The notes under the pieces: model-generated
Seen by the model: only the letters and a program-made list of their open reading frames with translations
Databases searched by the model: none
What the model was told of the DNA's origin: nothing
Source: Niastella caeni
Lineage (GTDB): Bacteria > Bacteroidota > Bacteroidia > Chitinophagales > Chitinophagaceae
Direction of reading: 5' to 3'
Assembly: GCF_004834005.1 (NCBI RefSeq)
Contig: NZ_STFF01000007.1
Location: 124,001-188,000 of the forward strand
Length of the DNA stretch: 64,000 nt
Part shown: piece by piece, positions 8,379-17,539 of the stretch
Position numbering within the stretch: the stretch's first letter is position 1
How the letters are laid out: each line of letters starts with the position of its first letter
Made by a program: the position numbers and the translations under genes

Positions 8379-8466
8379 GGTAAGCTTTAGGCAACCGAGA
8401 GGTAAGCTTTAGGTAACCGAGAGGTAAGCTTTAGGTAACCGAGAGGTAAGCTTTAGGTAAGCAACA
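8379..8466. repeat. Four tandem 22-bp repeats
   Basis: Units start at 8379, 8401, 8423 and 8445 with GGTAAGCTTTAGG followed by CAACCGAGA or TAACCGAGA; the last unit diverges at its end. It is only 33 bp downstream (minus-strand sense) of the sterol-desaturase stop codon and adjoins the inverted repeat at 8239-8337. Confidence 0.85.
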
Positions 8467-8499
8467 GGGAACTTTCTTCCCTTCCACATTGAACATTCG

Positions 8500-9381
8500 T
8501 TATTCAATATTCTTCTGTTTCTCTTTCTCATTCCTCATTTCCCGCACGGTTTTCCCGCTTCCATCATGGCTCCAGCCGGGTGGGCGCAAGATGTAATTAA
8601 TACCATTTCGTACCGACCCTGACCGCCAGGCCTGCCTGAACATATCGCCCCATTCTTTAAAGGCTATGCGTACGGGGTTGTAGGTGTCAATGTTTTTGGT
8701 TAATCCATACGTTGGACGTTCTTCTTCCGGCTGAAAAGTGCCAAACAGGCGGTCCCAGATGATCAATACGCCACCATGATTTTTATCGAGGTATTTCAGA
8801 TTACTGCCATGGTGTACCCGGTGATGCGAGGGAGTGTTAAAGATAAATTCAATTGGCCGGGGCAGCATGTATATCGCCTCGGTATGGATCCAGAACTGGT
8901 AAATTAAACTGATCTGCTGCATCAGCATCACCACAACAGGATGAAAGCCCAGGAACGGCATCCACATCCAGAAAACAAAACCGCCGGTCAGGTTGCCCGT
9001 CCAGGTTTGCCGCAGGGCGGTAGACAGGTTATACCGTTGGGAGGAATGATGCACTACATGCGAAGCCCAGAACCAGCGCATGTTGTGAGAGGTATAATGA
9101 AACAGGTAATACGACAGGTCATCGGCAAAGAAGGCGAGCGCCCACATCCACCAGGTGAAGGGAAGGGTAAACAGCCGGAACTTATACACCAGCATAAAAG
9201 CGGCCAATACAACTAACTTTGCCAGTAAACCCGAGATAACGTTTCCAATTCCCATGGCCAGGCTGCTGAAGGTATCTTTCACCTCATAGTAATCCTTATG
9301 TTCCTTCCAGGAATACCATGCTTCCAGCACCAGCAATATAATAAAGCCGGGAATTGCGAAGTATAGGATTTCGGGGGCCAT
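8500..9381 (-). CDS. Sterol desaturase / fatty acid hydroxylase family protein
   Basis: A 293-residue integral membrane di-iron oxidase-like protein. The histidine clusters of the superfamily are present: HYTSH, HVVHH and HRVHH, with further His in 'HTEAIYMLPRP'. Hydrophobic helices occupy the N-terminal third and the segment between the first two and third clusters. The family hydroxylates or desaturates lipids and sterol-like molecules in the inner membrane; the substrate is unknown. I prefer the ATG at 9381 to an in-frame TTG at 9387. The last about 14 residues (EMRNEKEKQKNIE) are encoded by a family B repeat, suggesting the original stop was lost or displaced. The upstream gene is divergent. 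Confidence 0.86.
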   Translation of the reverse strand: MAPEILYFAIPGFIILLVLEAWYSWKEHKDYYEVKDTFSSLAMGIGNVISGLLAKLVVLAAFMLVYKFRLFTLPFTWWMWALAFFADDLSYYLFHYTSHNMRWFWASHVVHHSSQRYNLSTALRQTWTGNLTGGFVFWMWMPFLGFHPVVVMLMQQISLIYQFWIHTEAIYMLPRPIEFIFNTPSHHRVHHGSNLKYLDKNHGGVLIIWDRLFGTFQPEEERPTYGLTKNIDTYNPVRIAFKEWGDMFRQAWRSGSVRNGINYILRPPGWSHDGSGKTVREMRNEKEKQKNIE

Positions 9382-9549
9382 AGGCAAGCTGTTTAACGGA
9401 GCAATCAGTTACAAAAGTAGATTTTTTTCTACATCCGTTTTAGCAAACCGGTACGCAGGGCAATGCGTATGATGGTATAATTGATGTAATAGAACATTTG
9501 ATAGTTATAAAGCGTTAATTGTCATTGCCCTTTTGAACCAATATGAATT

Positions 9550-11352
9550 ATGCACGCATCACTCCGTTATATTATTTGTTGCTGTTGTTTTACAGGAAGC
9601 ATTACTTTGGCTATCGGTCAGGACAGTACCAGGAAGAAAGTTAGAATTGGTTCCCTTGCAAAAGATATTTACCACAACTTTTTGGTAGTTGGTGAAAAAA
9701 GCCAGGACTCCACTTTCTTTCAACGAAGTGAAGATAGTTACCGCCCATACGCAGGCAAAGTGATCAGGCGGGTTGTTATTCGCAATTTATCTTTTGGCGA
9801 AAATGTGGATGATACTTCTACCAGCATCATCAGCGCATTAACCAGGGCTGCCGATAAATTGCAAACCAATACCAAGGACTATATCATCAGGGAATTGTTG
9901 TTTGTAAAAAAGGGACAATTGGTGGATCCCTACCGGTTGGCGGATAATGAACGTTTTTTGCGCGATCAGAATTTTATCAAAGACGCCCGCATCATTGTTC
10001 GTCTCGTGACGCCGGATTCCGTTGACCTGATTGTTCGGTTGCGCGATGTATTTAGCTGGGGCGCAGAATTGAAAACATCGGGCATTAAAGATTTTCAGGC
10101 TTCGGTATATGATGCCAATTTCCTGGGTATGGCGCAACGGTTACAATATACTATGTTATATGATCGTACCCGAAGTCCGGTAATAGGGTCAGAGATCATG
10201 TATCGCAAAACCAGTATTGCAGGCTCCTTTATCAATGTAGCGGCAGCGTACACCACCATTAATCAGGGCGCCTCATTGGGCAATGAAAATGAAACGGCGT
10301 ATTACCTGAAACTCGATCGGCCTTTGTATACGCCCAATGCCCGCATTGCGGGCGGCTTGGAATTAAGCTGGAACCGGAGCACCAACGTGTTTCAAAAGCC
10401 GGCTATTTTGTTCAGCGATTATAAATACCAGTTAGGTGATGTATGGCTGGGTTATAACATCGGGATGTACAGGCAGGAGCGTACGGGTGAAGACAGCCGG
10501 CGTCGTCGTTTTGTGTCAATGCGTTATTTTGATCAGCACTTTATACTGCCGCCGAAGTTAGATTCATTCGATTTCCGTTATGCCAATAAGCGATACGTGT
10601 TAGGTCAGATCACCTGGTATAAAATAAACTTTTACCGTACCAATTATATTTATGGTTTTGGAAGAACGGAAGACCTTCCGGTTGGGATGATGCGTAAGGT
10701 AACGATTGGCTCGGCACAGGTAGATAGTTTGCGCCGGTTGTATGTAGGGTGGGAGTTTGATCATTGGTTAGTTGACAGGGGCAGTAACTATTGGAACTAT
10801 ACGCTGGCGCTGGGTACCAATTTATATAAAAAGCAATGGCAGGATAATAGCGCGTTGTTGAATATTTCCTGGTTCAGTCGTTTATATGATTTTCCTAAAT
10901 ACAAATTAAGACAGTTTGTTAATATCAGTTATGCAGGTATTTATAACAGGCGTGTGTATGAGCCGCTATTAATAAATAACGAATTTGGCCTTGAGCGTTT
11001 TAATACAGATAGCGTCAGGGCCACCCAACGTATTTCAGCCGGTACAGAAACCAGCTTGTATACGCGGTGGAGTATCCTGGGTTTCAAGATCGGTTTTTTT
11101 GCATTTGGAAAGGCAACGCTTATGTCGCCTGAACAAACCGGTATATGGCGCGGTGGTTTATTTCCTGCTGCCGGCGGTGGCATCCGCACCCGAAATGAGA
11201 ACCTGATATTTGGTACAATCGAGTGTCGTTTTACCTGGTTCCCACACACGTTATACGATGTAAATAATATAACGGTTACAGTTCACAGTAACCTACGTGT
11301 AAAATTTACAGGTTCGTTTGTGCAGGCGCCTTGGTTTGCGTTGGTTAAGTAG
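9550..11352 (+). CDS. Outer-membrane protein with one POTRA-like domain and a beta-barrel
   Basis: A 600-residue protein with a signal peptide (about 1-23, ending AIGQ). Residues about 70-165 look like a POTRA module: 'GKVIRRVVIRNLSFG', then 'IIRELLFVKKGQLVDPYRLADNERFLRDQNFIKDARI' and 'DSVDLIVRLRDVFS'. The rest alternates polar and aromatic residues and fits an outer-membrane barrel, but it ends in Lys rather than Phe/Tyr. It resembles the Omp85 superfamily (BamA/TamA/patatin-associated barrels) but is shorter than BamA, which has five POTRA domains. Substrate unknown. Single-gene transcription unit, divergent from the sterol-desaturase gene. Confidence 0.72.
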   Translation: MHASLRYIICCCCFTGSITLAIGQDSTRKKVRIGSLAKDIYHNFLVVGEKSQDSTFFQRSEDSYRPYAGKVIRRVVIRNLSFGENVDDTSTSIISALTRAADKLQTNTKDYIIRELLFVKKGQLVDPYRLADNERFLRDQNFIKDARIIVRLVTPDSVDLIVRLRDVFSWGAELKTSGIKDFQASVYDANFLGMAQRLQYTMLYDRTRSPVIGSEIMYRKTSIAGSFINVAAAYTTINQGASLGNENETAYYLKLDRPLYTPNARIAGGLELSWNRSTNVFQKPAILFSDYKYQLGDVWLGYNIGMYRQERTGEDSRRRRFVSMRYFDQHFILPPKLDSFDFRYANKRYVLGQITWYKINFYRTNYIYGFGRTEDLPVGMMRKVTIGSAQVDSLRRLYVGWEFDHWLVDRGSNYWNYTLALGTNLYKKQWQDNSALLNISWFSRLYDFPKYKLRQFVNISYAGIYNRRVYEPLLINNEFGLERFNTDSVRATQRISAGTETSLYTRWSILGFKIGFFAFGKATLMSPEQTGIWRGGLFPAAGGGIRTRNENLIFGTIECRFTWFPHTLYDVNNITVTVHSNLRVKFTGSFVQAPWFALVK

Positions 11353-11658
11353 AAAGCGAGCAGCTGGTAGGGAAGGAGAAGCAAGTTAATAAGTTGATTA
11401 GTTGATAGCGTTGATAAAATTAAGAGGGCAGGAAGTAATAGATAAGAAGAGAAGAATGAAGTGGGATGTGAGTAAGTGTAAACATCTATATTGAAAGGCT
11501 ACCTATTATACACACCCCTTTAGGGGTAGGGGGTAAAAAAAAGGGTCCCCGATGTAGAAACATGGGGACGTTGGTATTTGGTATGATATAGTGCCTTAAG
11601 TTGTTACTAACAAAGATAATGTCGTTGTTTGAATATTTTAAGATTTTTTTTGGAATAT
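11353..11658. other. Intergenic spacer between convergent genes
   Basis: About 306 bp with no gene. It contains ACCCCTTTAGGGGTAGGGGG, loosely related to repeat family G, at about 11513-11533, and the hppA terminator. Confidence 0.6.
11535..11569 (-). terminator. Rho-independent terminator of hppA
   Basis: Read on the minus strand, GTCCCCATGT pairs with ACATCGGGGAC (one bulge), followed by CC and a run of eight T (plus-strand A run 11535-11542). It lies about 90 bp downstream of the hppA stop. Confidence 0.8.
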
Positions 11659-13911
11659 TCAATTAATCTTTTTTTCTATTGTATAAGTATTTGTAATATC
11701 ACGGTTATGGTCAGGTATTACAATTTTCTTATTTGCTTGTGCAGTATGCGTATCACCGTTACTATAGATCTGGGCCAGGGTAGGCGCAATAACCAGGGAT
11801 ACAATCGACATTAACTTGATCAGGATATTCATAGAAGGACCAGAGGTATCTTTAAACGGATCACCTACAGTATCACCGGTTACAGATGCTTTATGCGGCT
11901 CACTCTTTTTGTAGAAGGTTTCACCATTGATCTCAACACCCTTTTCAAAAGACTTCTTGGCATTATCCCAGGCGCCACCGGCGTTGTTCTGGAACATACC
12001 CATCAATACGCCGCTAACGGTAGCACCAGCCAGGAAACCACCTAATGCTTCAGGTCCTAATAGGAAACCTATGATCAGGGGAGAAACAATGGCAATGGCG
12101 CCGGGCAACATCATCTTTTTGATAGAAGCTTCTGTGGAGATGGCTACGCATTTATCATATTCAGGCTTGCCTTTTCCTTCCATAATACCAGGAATGGTAC
12201 GGAACTGGCGGCGCACTTCTTCCACCATGGCCATAGCTGCTTGTCCAACAGCGCGTATAGCAAGTGAAGAGAAGATGAAGGGGATCATGCCACCTACAAA
12301 CAAGGCTGCCAGTACATCGGCTTTATAAATATTGATCCCTGGAATTTTAGCAACACCTACGAATGCAGCAAACAGGGCCAGTGCGGTAAGGGCGGCTGAA
12401 GCGATCGCAAATCCTTTACCGGTAGCTGCAGTGGTGTTACCTACTGCATCCAGTACATCGGTCTTTTCGCGCACCTCTTTTGGCAGCTCACTCATTTCAG
12501 CGATACCACCGGCGTTATCGGCAATAGGTCCGAAAGCATCGATCGCCAATTGCATAGCCGTGGTGGCCATCATACCGGCAGCGGCAATGCCCACACCATA
12601 TAAACCGGCACATTGGTAAGAACCCCAGATACCACCTGCCAATACGAGGATGGGTAATAAGGTAGATTCCATACCTACAGCCAAACCACCAATTACGTTT
12701 GTAGCATGACCGGTACCTGATTGACGTACGATGCTTAACACGGGGCGTTTACCCATGGCTGTATAATATTCGGTAATGATACTCATTAAAGTACCAACCA
12801 CTAAACCAACCACTATAGCGCCGAGGATGCCTTCGCGGGTAAAGGTTTTGGCGTCCGCTGCCAGCGAACCATTTACAACATCACGTACCAGGTGAAAATC
12901 ACCTTCGGGCAGGATCCAGAACACCAGACCAACAGAGGCAATGGCGGTAAGGATAATAGAACCCCAGTTACCCATGTTCAGCGCTTTTTGCACAGTGTTG
13001 GTGTTAACACCTGCAGATTCGCTGATGCGTACAAAGAAGGTCCCTACGATAGAAAATAAAATACCTACGCCGGCAATCAGCATAGGCAGTAATATGAGTG
13101 AATAACCACCGAATTGGTCTTGTACAACTGCTTCCCGGCCTAATACCATGGTAGCTAAAACGGTGGCTACATACGAACCAAACAGGTCGGCGCCCATACC
13201 GGCAACATCTCCTACGTTATCGCCCACGTTATCGGCAATGGTAGCCGGGTTGCGGGGATCGTCTTCCGGAATGCCGGCTTCTACTTTACCTACCAGGTCA
13301 GCACCTACGTCGGCAGCTTTGGTATAAATACCGCCGCCCACACGGGCAAACAGGGCAATTGATTCAGCGCCTAATGAAAAACCGGTAAGTACCTCTATGG
13401 TCCTAACCATTTCTGCTGAATTAACTCCTGCTTCGGCTGCGAAGATGACTTTCAGAATGATAAACAAACCACCCAGTCCCAACACGGCCAAACCAGCCAC
13501 GCCCAAACCCATTACAGAGCCGCCGGTAAAGGAAACCTGCAGGGCTTTACTTAAACTGGTACGGGCTGCATGCGCAGTGCGTACATTGGCTTTAGTGGCA
13601 ATGCGCATACCAATATAACCGGCCACGGCACTGAATACCGCACCAATTACAAAGGCTACGGCTATAGCCCAGTGAGATTCGGAATTAAAGCTGGCCATTA
13701 CGCCAAGCAACAAGGCTACAATTACAACGAAATAACCCAGTATTTTCCATTCGGCCCGTAAAAAGGCCATTGCACCTTGTGCTATGTAGTTGCTGATTTC
13801 TTTCATGCGGTCGGAACCCGCTTCTTGTTTTGAAACCCAGTTAAATTTGATGAAAGTATACAGCAAGCCGATGATGCCCATGAGGGGCATTAGATAGAAC
13901 AGATTGTCCAT
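11659..13911 (-). CDS. hppA: Membrane-bound ion-pumping pyrophosphatase
   Basis: A 750-residue, roughly 16-helix integral membrane pyrophosphatase that couples PPi hydrolysis to H+ and/or Na+ export across the inner membrane. The catalytic signature DVGADLVGKVE is at 201-211 and is followed by the second acidic motif 'NPATIADNVGDNVGDVAGMGADLF' (221-244). In GNTTAATGKG (491-500) the position that distinguishes K+-independent (Lys) from K+-dependent (Ala) enzymes is Ala495, so a K+-dependent enzyme is expected. Whether it pumps Na+, H+ or both is not resolved. The C-terminus has an extra polar tail after the last helix. Monocistronic with its own terminator. Confidence 0.95.
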   Translation of the reverse strand: MDNLFYLMPLMGIIGLLYTFIKFNWVSKQEAGSDRMKEISNYIAQGAMAFLRAEWKILGYFVVIVALLLGVMASFNSESHWAIAVAFVIGAVFSAVAGYIGMRIATKANVRTAHAARTSLSKALQVSFTGGSVMGLGVAGLAVLGLGGLFIILKVIFAAEAGVNSAEMVRTIEVLTGFSLGAESIALFARVGGGIYTKAADVGADLVGKVEAGIPEDDPRNPATIADNVGDNVGDVAGMGADLFGSYVATVLATMVLGREAVVQDQFGGYSLILLPMLIAGVGILFSIVGTFFVRISESAGVNTNTVQKALNMGNWGSIILTAIASVGLVFWILPEGDFHLVRDVVNGSLAADAKTFTREGILGAIVVGLVVGTLMSIITEYYTAMGKRPVLSIVRQSGTGHATNVIGGLAVGMESTLLPILVLAGGIWGSYQCAGLYGVGIAAAGMMATTAMQLAIDAFGPIADNAGGIAEMSELPKEVREKTDVLDAVGNTTAATGKGFAIASAALTALALFAAFVGVAKIPGINIYKADVLAALFVGGMIPFIFSSLAIRAVGQAAMAMVEEVRRQFRTIPGIMEGKGKPEYDKCVAISTEASIKKMMLPGAIAIVSPLIIGFLLGPEALGGFLAGATVSGVLMGMFQNNAGGAWDNAKKSFEKGVEINGETFYKKSEPHKASVTGDTVGDPFKDTSGPSMNILIKLMSIVSLVIAPTLAQIYSNGDTHTAQANKKIVIPDHNRDITNTYTIEKKIN

Positions 13912-14106
13912 AGTTTTGATTCTTGTTCTCTTAATTTTACGAGAGGGGCAAAAATAGGGGAAAACGGCTTAAAATTAAAACCCTATTGCGTTTCAGCCGA
14001 TCCCGGGGTTTCAACTTTGGTGGTGTTGTGCCGGGGTTGGGGAAAAGCTGTTACAAAAAAGGACTAAAAACCAAATTACAAGCTCCATATTACAGGCTAT
14101 GTAATG

Positions 14107-14138
14107 AAAAGAGGCTGCAGTGGATGCAACCTCTTTTT
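14107..14138 (-). terminator. Rho-independent terminator downstream of the AsmA gene
   Basis: AAAAGAGG-CTGCA pairs with TGCAA-CCTCTTTTT. A/T runs on both sides allow function on either strand; the upstream minus-strand gene ends at 14267. Confidence 0.7.
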
Positions 14139-14156
14139 AATATGTGGTGAAGAACC

Positions 14157-14207
14157 GCTGCAAGCCGCAAGCTGCACGCTTCAAGCAAATACAGCTTCCG
14201 CGCAGCG
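14157..14207. repeat. Dispersed repeat family A copy
   Basis: GCTGCAAGCCGCAAGCTGC followed by ACGCTTCAAGCAAATACAGC, then CGCGCAGCG. Same words and order as the copies near 11 and 19820. Confidence 0.65.
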
Positions 14208-14266
14208 TCCCATCTCTGCCTTTTGCTTGTGGATTGAAGTGTAGCTGTATTTCATCAGCACAGTAG

Positions 14267-17200
14267 CTAGTTCTTCTTCTTTCTAAAACCATCCAGCAAG
14301 CCTTTAGCAGATTCTATAGCGCTTTTCTTCACATCTTTTTTGGCGCTGTCATTGGTAGCCGTGCTGTCCTTCTGCCCGAATAGTTGCCTGGCAATATGGT
14401 CTTTGGCTGCCTGTACGGCCTGGTTCTTGACCGATGCCAGCGTGTCTTTTGCTGCGCTTTTGGCGTGGGCCACAGCACTGTCAGCGGCGGCTTTTTTGGC
14501 GGCGATCAGCTCCTGGGCCTGGTTCTTCATGTCATCTGCCAGGCTGCTGCCTGCACCGGCCAGGTCGGTATTTACGGTGGGGTGGGTAATAGACCCGCCC
14601 ATATGCACCTTAAAGCTGATAACGTCGCTTAACTTAACCGGAATGCCTTTGTTGCTGGCCTGCATTGCCAGGTTGTTGACCAGGGCATTGGCCTTGCTGC
14701 CCAGTTTATCCCGCGGCACTTTCATGTTGATCACGTAATCGATCGACTGGTCGAGCCCATGTTTGCCGCCAATTTCCATATTCACGTCCTGCACTTTTAC
14801 ATTGAAAGGTTTTACAAACACTTTTCCGTCGGCCACATCAAAATAGCTTTTTACGTCTTTCAGGGACATTTGTTTCAGGCTCGAAATATCCAGGGCGCTG
14901 GCCAGTTTGTCGAGCGGCGCGAATTTATTCAGCACGCCTTCCAGCAACAACAGCGAACCATTACCGGTAATAGTGCTCAGGTCGGGCATCATGGTTTCAC
15001 CCAGTTGGCCGTTCATCGTAAGCTTCGATGTTAATTTACCGGCAATGAACTGGCCTATCGGCATCAGCTTTTGCATGGTATTATAAGCAAAGAAAGTTTT
15101 TTGTATATCCAGCCCCTGAACATCATAGGTAAGCGAAATGTCGGGTTTCTTTTTGCTTAGTTTGGTAGAGTAGGTGCCGCCCAGGGCAATGGTTCCATCC
15201 AATGCCTGCATTTTTACATCTTTCAACGCAACAGTTTCATCTTTTACCTGCAGGGTACCGGCAATATTTTTATAATCTACCTTATCGTATTTTACACTGC
15301 CTGCTTTGGCATTCAACGTAAGGTTGATGTTTTTAGGAACCGCAAATGGTTCACTGGCAGTAGCAGGTGGAGTAGTAGCTGTTGAATCTTTTGTAGTTGG
15401 TGCAGGCGCCGGGGTAGTGGTGGAGGTGCCCATCAATTTGTTGAGATCAACTTTGTCGGCCGACACACTTAATACACCAGCTAACGTTTCATCTTTTAAC
15501 GCATAGCCGATCAGGTTATCGAAGCTGCCATTGGCGTTAAAATTGGTTCCCTGGAAATTACCGGTCACATCGTTCACCGTAACGTTCTTGGGGTTAAAGG
15601 TGAGCAGGGTGTTTTTCAGGTTAACACCGTCGGGGTAATCTTTCGACTTATAACTTACATTGGTCGCCTGCACGGTGCCGGCCGTTTGTATGGCCTCGTA
15701 CTGGCTTTTATCGATAAATGATTTCTTGCCCTTCACCGATACATTGGCCTGCAGGTTGCCTGCCAGTGAGGTACCGGGTTCAAATGTATAGAACTGCGCC
15801 ACGTTGCCCAGGTTAAAGGTGCCTTTGGCGGTTCCATCAAAATAAGGATCAGAAGCCAGGGTTTTAAGCAGCAGGGTAAGGTCAACCACGTCTTTTCCTA
15901 TTTCAGCATGTGCTGCAGGAATTTGTATAACGGCGTGGTCTGCCAGGCCATCCGGACTTTCAAAATTTATTCTGGCGCTGGTGTTTTGTATCGGTTGCGG
16001 AAATTCTTTTGATGAGTAATACAGTTTGTTGATATCGATGTACCCTTTGGCGTAGAACTCTCCTGGCTTTTGTTGCTGTACAACTGCCAGGTTACCTTTT
16101 GCCTGTACATCGGCGTCAACGGTTCCGCCGAGTTTGGTGCCGGGATCGAGTTTAACGAACTGGGTAATACCCGCCAGGTCGAGCTTTCCTTTAACGGAAG
16201 CATCAATATACCGGTCGGTCATGGGTTTTTGCAGAAATACTTTGAAATCGAAAGGATCGGTTCCAAATTCAATATGACCTTTTGGAATATCAACTACCGT
16301 ATGATCGGTTACCCCATCGGGATTGTTCACATTTACCAGAACATTGATGTTCTTGACCGGCTTGGGCAGATCAGGATACTGGAAGAAGCCCTCCCGTATA
16401 TCGAGGCTGATCTTGTATGCAGGAATTTCCGTATTGCTGTAAATGCCTTTTACCAGGCCGCTTAAAATAGCTGTACCGCTTGTTTTTACTTTTTCAAATT
16501 CATGTTGGTATACGGAAGGAATTAAAGACAGTATGCTTTTAAAATCGTTTGAAGGCGTACTAAAGAGGATGTCCATATCGTAAGTGCTGTCGTTCACCAA
16601 CTGGAAAGATCCTGTTGTTGCCAGCTTTAGATCGTTCAGCGCTATTTCGTCTGTCTTCCAGGAATATTTGTTGTCCTTATTATTCACCTTAATATCCAGG
16701 TCAATGCCGGTTTTGGTTTTGTTGAGATAAGGAATGCCGCCATAGATGAAGGTTATGGCATCGGCCTTTGTATTGGTTTCCAGGGTAAACAGGTCAGATG
16801 TAAAATCGCCGCTGCCTTCGTGCGTAAGATTTACCAGTTCCGTACTCATACCTGTACTTGCATCATCATATTTGATGTATGCATTTTTAATAGCATACTT
16901 ATGCAGGTTCATTTGAAAAGGAGATGAAGCGGCCGTATCTGTTGAAGGGGTAGTGGCCGTATCGGGTTTGGCAATATCCCAGTTGGCTTTACCTTCTTTG
17001 GTAACAATGGCATGAATACGCGGTTCGTTTACATTAACCGAATAAATTTTCATATTCTTGCCGCCGATTACACTGAAGAGGTTAACCGCCACATCAATTT
17101 CTTTGGCGCTGATCAGGGTGTCTTTGGCGAAAATATCGGTGCCTACTACCTGTAGTTCTTCGAGCGCCACAGAAACTCTTGGGAAATGACGGAAGAAGGA

Positions 17201-17362
17201 GAGGCTGAGGTCTTTAAAATCTACTTTTGCGTTTATGTTATTGTTGATCTGTTCTTTGGCAATGGCTATGATCTTGCCTTTGAAAATGAACGGGGCTATA
17301 AACAGGATAACAATCAACGTGCCCAGGGTGATACCTGTGATTTTGGCGATTTTTTTGAGCAT
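14267..17362 (-). CDS. AsmA-family envelope protein
   Basis: A 1031-residue protein with one N-terminal membrane helix (about 8-28) and a very long periplasmic region. The opening 'LKKIAKITGITLGTLIVILFI...INAKVDFKDLSLSFFRHFPRVSVALEEL' is characteristic of AsmA/TamB-type bridge-like proteins, thought to move or organise phospholipids between membranes. Repeated blocks such as 'INFESPDGLADHAVIQIPAAHAEIG' and 'VNNPDGVTDHTVVDIPKGHIEFG' indicate internal repeats of a beta-rich unit. A Pro/Thr/Ala linker lies near 650-675. The C-terminal part has the AsmA_2-like segment 'LKQMSLKDVKSYFDVADGKVFVKPFNVKVQD' and a Lys/Ala-rich, probably helical tail. No partner gene is adjacent. Confidence 0.85.
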   Translation of the reverse strand: MLKKIAKITGITLGTLIVILFIAPFIFKGKIIAIAKEQINNNINAKVDFKDLSLSFFRHFPRVSVALEELQVVGTDIFAKDTLISAKEIDVAVNLFSVIGGKNMKIYSVNVNEPRIHAIVTKEGKANWDIAKPDTATTPSTDTAASSPFQMNLHKYAIKNAYIKYDDASTGMSTELVNLTHEGSGDFTSDLFTLETNTKADAITFIYGGIPYLNKTKTGIDLDIKVNNKDNKYSWKTDEIALNDLKLATTGSFQLVNDSTYDMDILFSTPSNDFKSILSLIPSVYQHEFEKVKTSGTAILSGLVKGIYSNTEIPAYKISLDIREGFFQYPDLPKPVKNINVLVNVNNPDGVTDHTVVDIPKGHIEFGTDPFDFKVFLQKPMTDRYIDASVKGKLDLAGITQFVKLDPGTKLGGTVDADVQAKGNLAVVQQQKPGEFYAKGYIDINKLYYSSKEFPQPIQNTSARINFESPDGLADHAVIQIPAAHAEIGKDVVDLTLLLKTLASDPYFDGTAKGTFNLGNVAQFYTFEPGTSLAGNLQANVSVKGKKSFIDKSQYEAIQTAGTVQATNVSYKSKDYPDGVNLKNTLLTFNPKNVTVNDVTGNFQGTNFNANGSFDNLIGYALKDETLAGVLSVSADKVDLNKLMGTSTTTPAPAPTTKDSTATTPPATASEPFAVPKNINLTLNAKAGSVKYDKVDYKNIAGTLQVKDETVALKDVKMQALDGTIALGGTYSTKLSKKKPDISLTYDVQGLDIQKTFFAYNTMQKLMPIGQFIAGKLTSKLTMNGQLGETMMPDLSTITGNGSLLLLEGVLNKFAPLDKLASALDISSLKQMSLKDVKSYFDVADGKVFVKPFNVKVQDVNMEIGGKHGLDQSIDYVINMKVPRDKLGSKANALVNNLAMQASNKGIPVKLSDVISFKVHMGGSITHPTVNTDLAGAGSSLADDMKNQAQELIAAKKAAADSAVAHAKSAAKDTLASVKNQAVQAAKDHIARQLFGQKDSTATNDSAKKDVKKSAIESAKGLLDGFRKKKN

Positions 17363-17441
17363 AGGTAATTGGTTTACTTACAATTATCTAAGTGTGAATA
17401 TAGTTGAAAAAGAAGCAAGATACAATAGTTAACGGTTCCAG

Positions 17442-17529
17442 GTTACAGGTTTCAGGGAAAATACACTACCTGCAGCCACCCATGTAACCTGTAACCTGCC
17501 TGCCGGCAGGCAGGCTTGAAACCTGTAAC
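17442..17529. repeat. Inverted repeat family D around a 20-bp palindrome
   Basis: GTTACAGGTTTC (17442-17453) is complementary to GAAACCTGTAAC (17518-17529). Between them are further GTAACCTGTAACCTG words and the perfect palindrome CCTGCCTGCCGGCAGGCAGG (17495-17514). It sits between the divergent AsmA and TrmH genes and abuts the TrmH start. Confidence 0.75.
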
Positions 17530-17539
17530 AAATTATAAT

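Larger units (their letters stand above)
13912..14266. other. Intergenic spacer with terminator and repeat A
   Basis: About 355 bp between two minus-strand genes, presumably holding the hppA promoter. It contains the AsmA-gene terminator (14107-14138), a family A repeat (14157-14207) and an inverted, degraded copy of the same words near 14219-14252. Confidence 0.6.

Noticed and set aside
8379..8466. Tandem 22-bp units as a CRISPR array
   Set aside because: The units are contiguous with no spacers, and no cas gene is present in the window.
17516..17539. TTG start at 17516 for the TrmH gene
   Set aside because: The extra codons are repeat sequence (GAAACCTGTAAC), and the ATG at 17540 starts the conserved protein.
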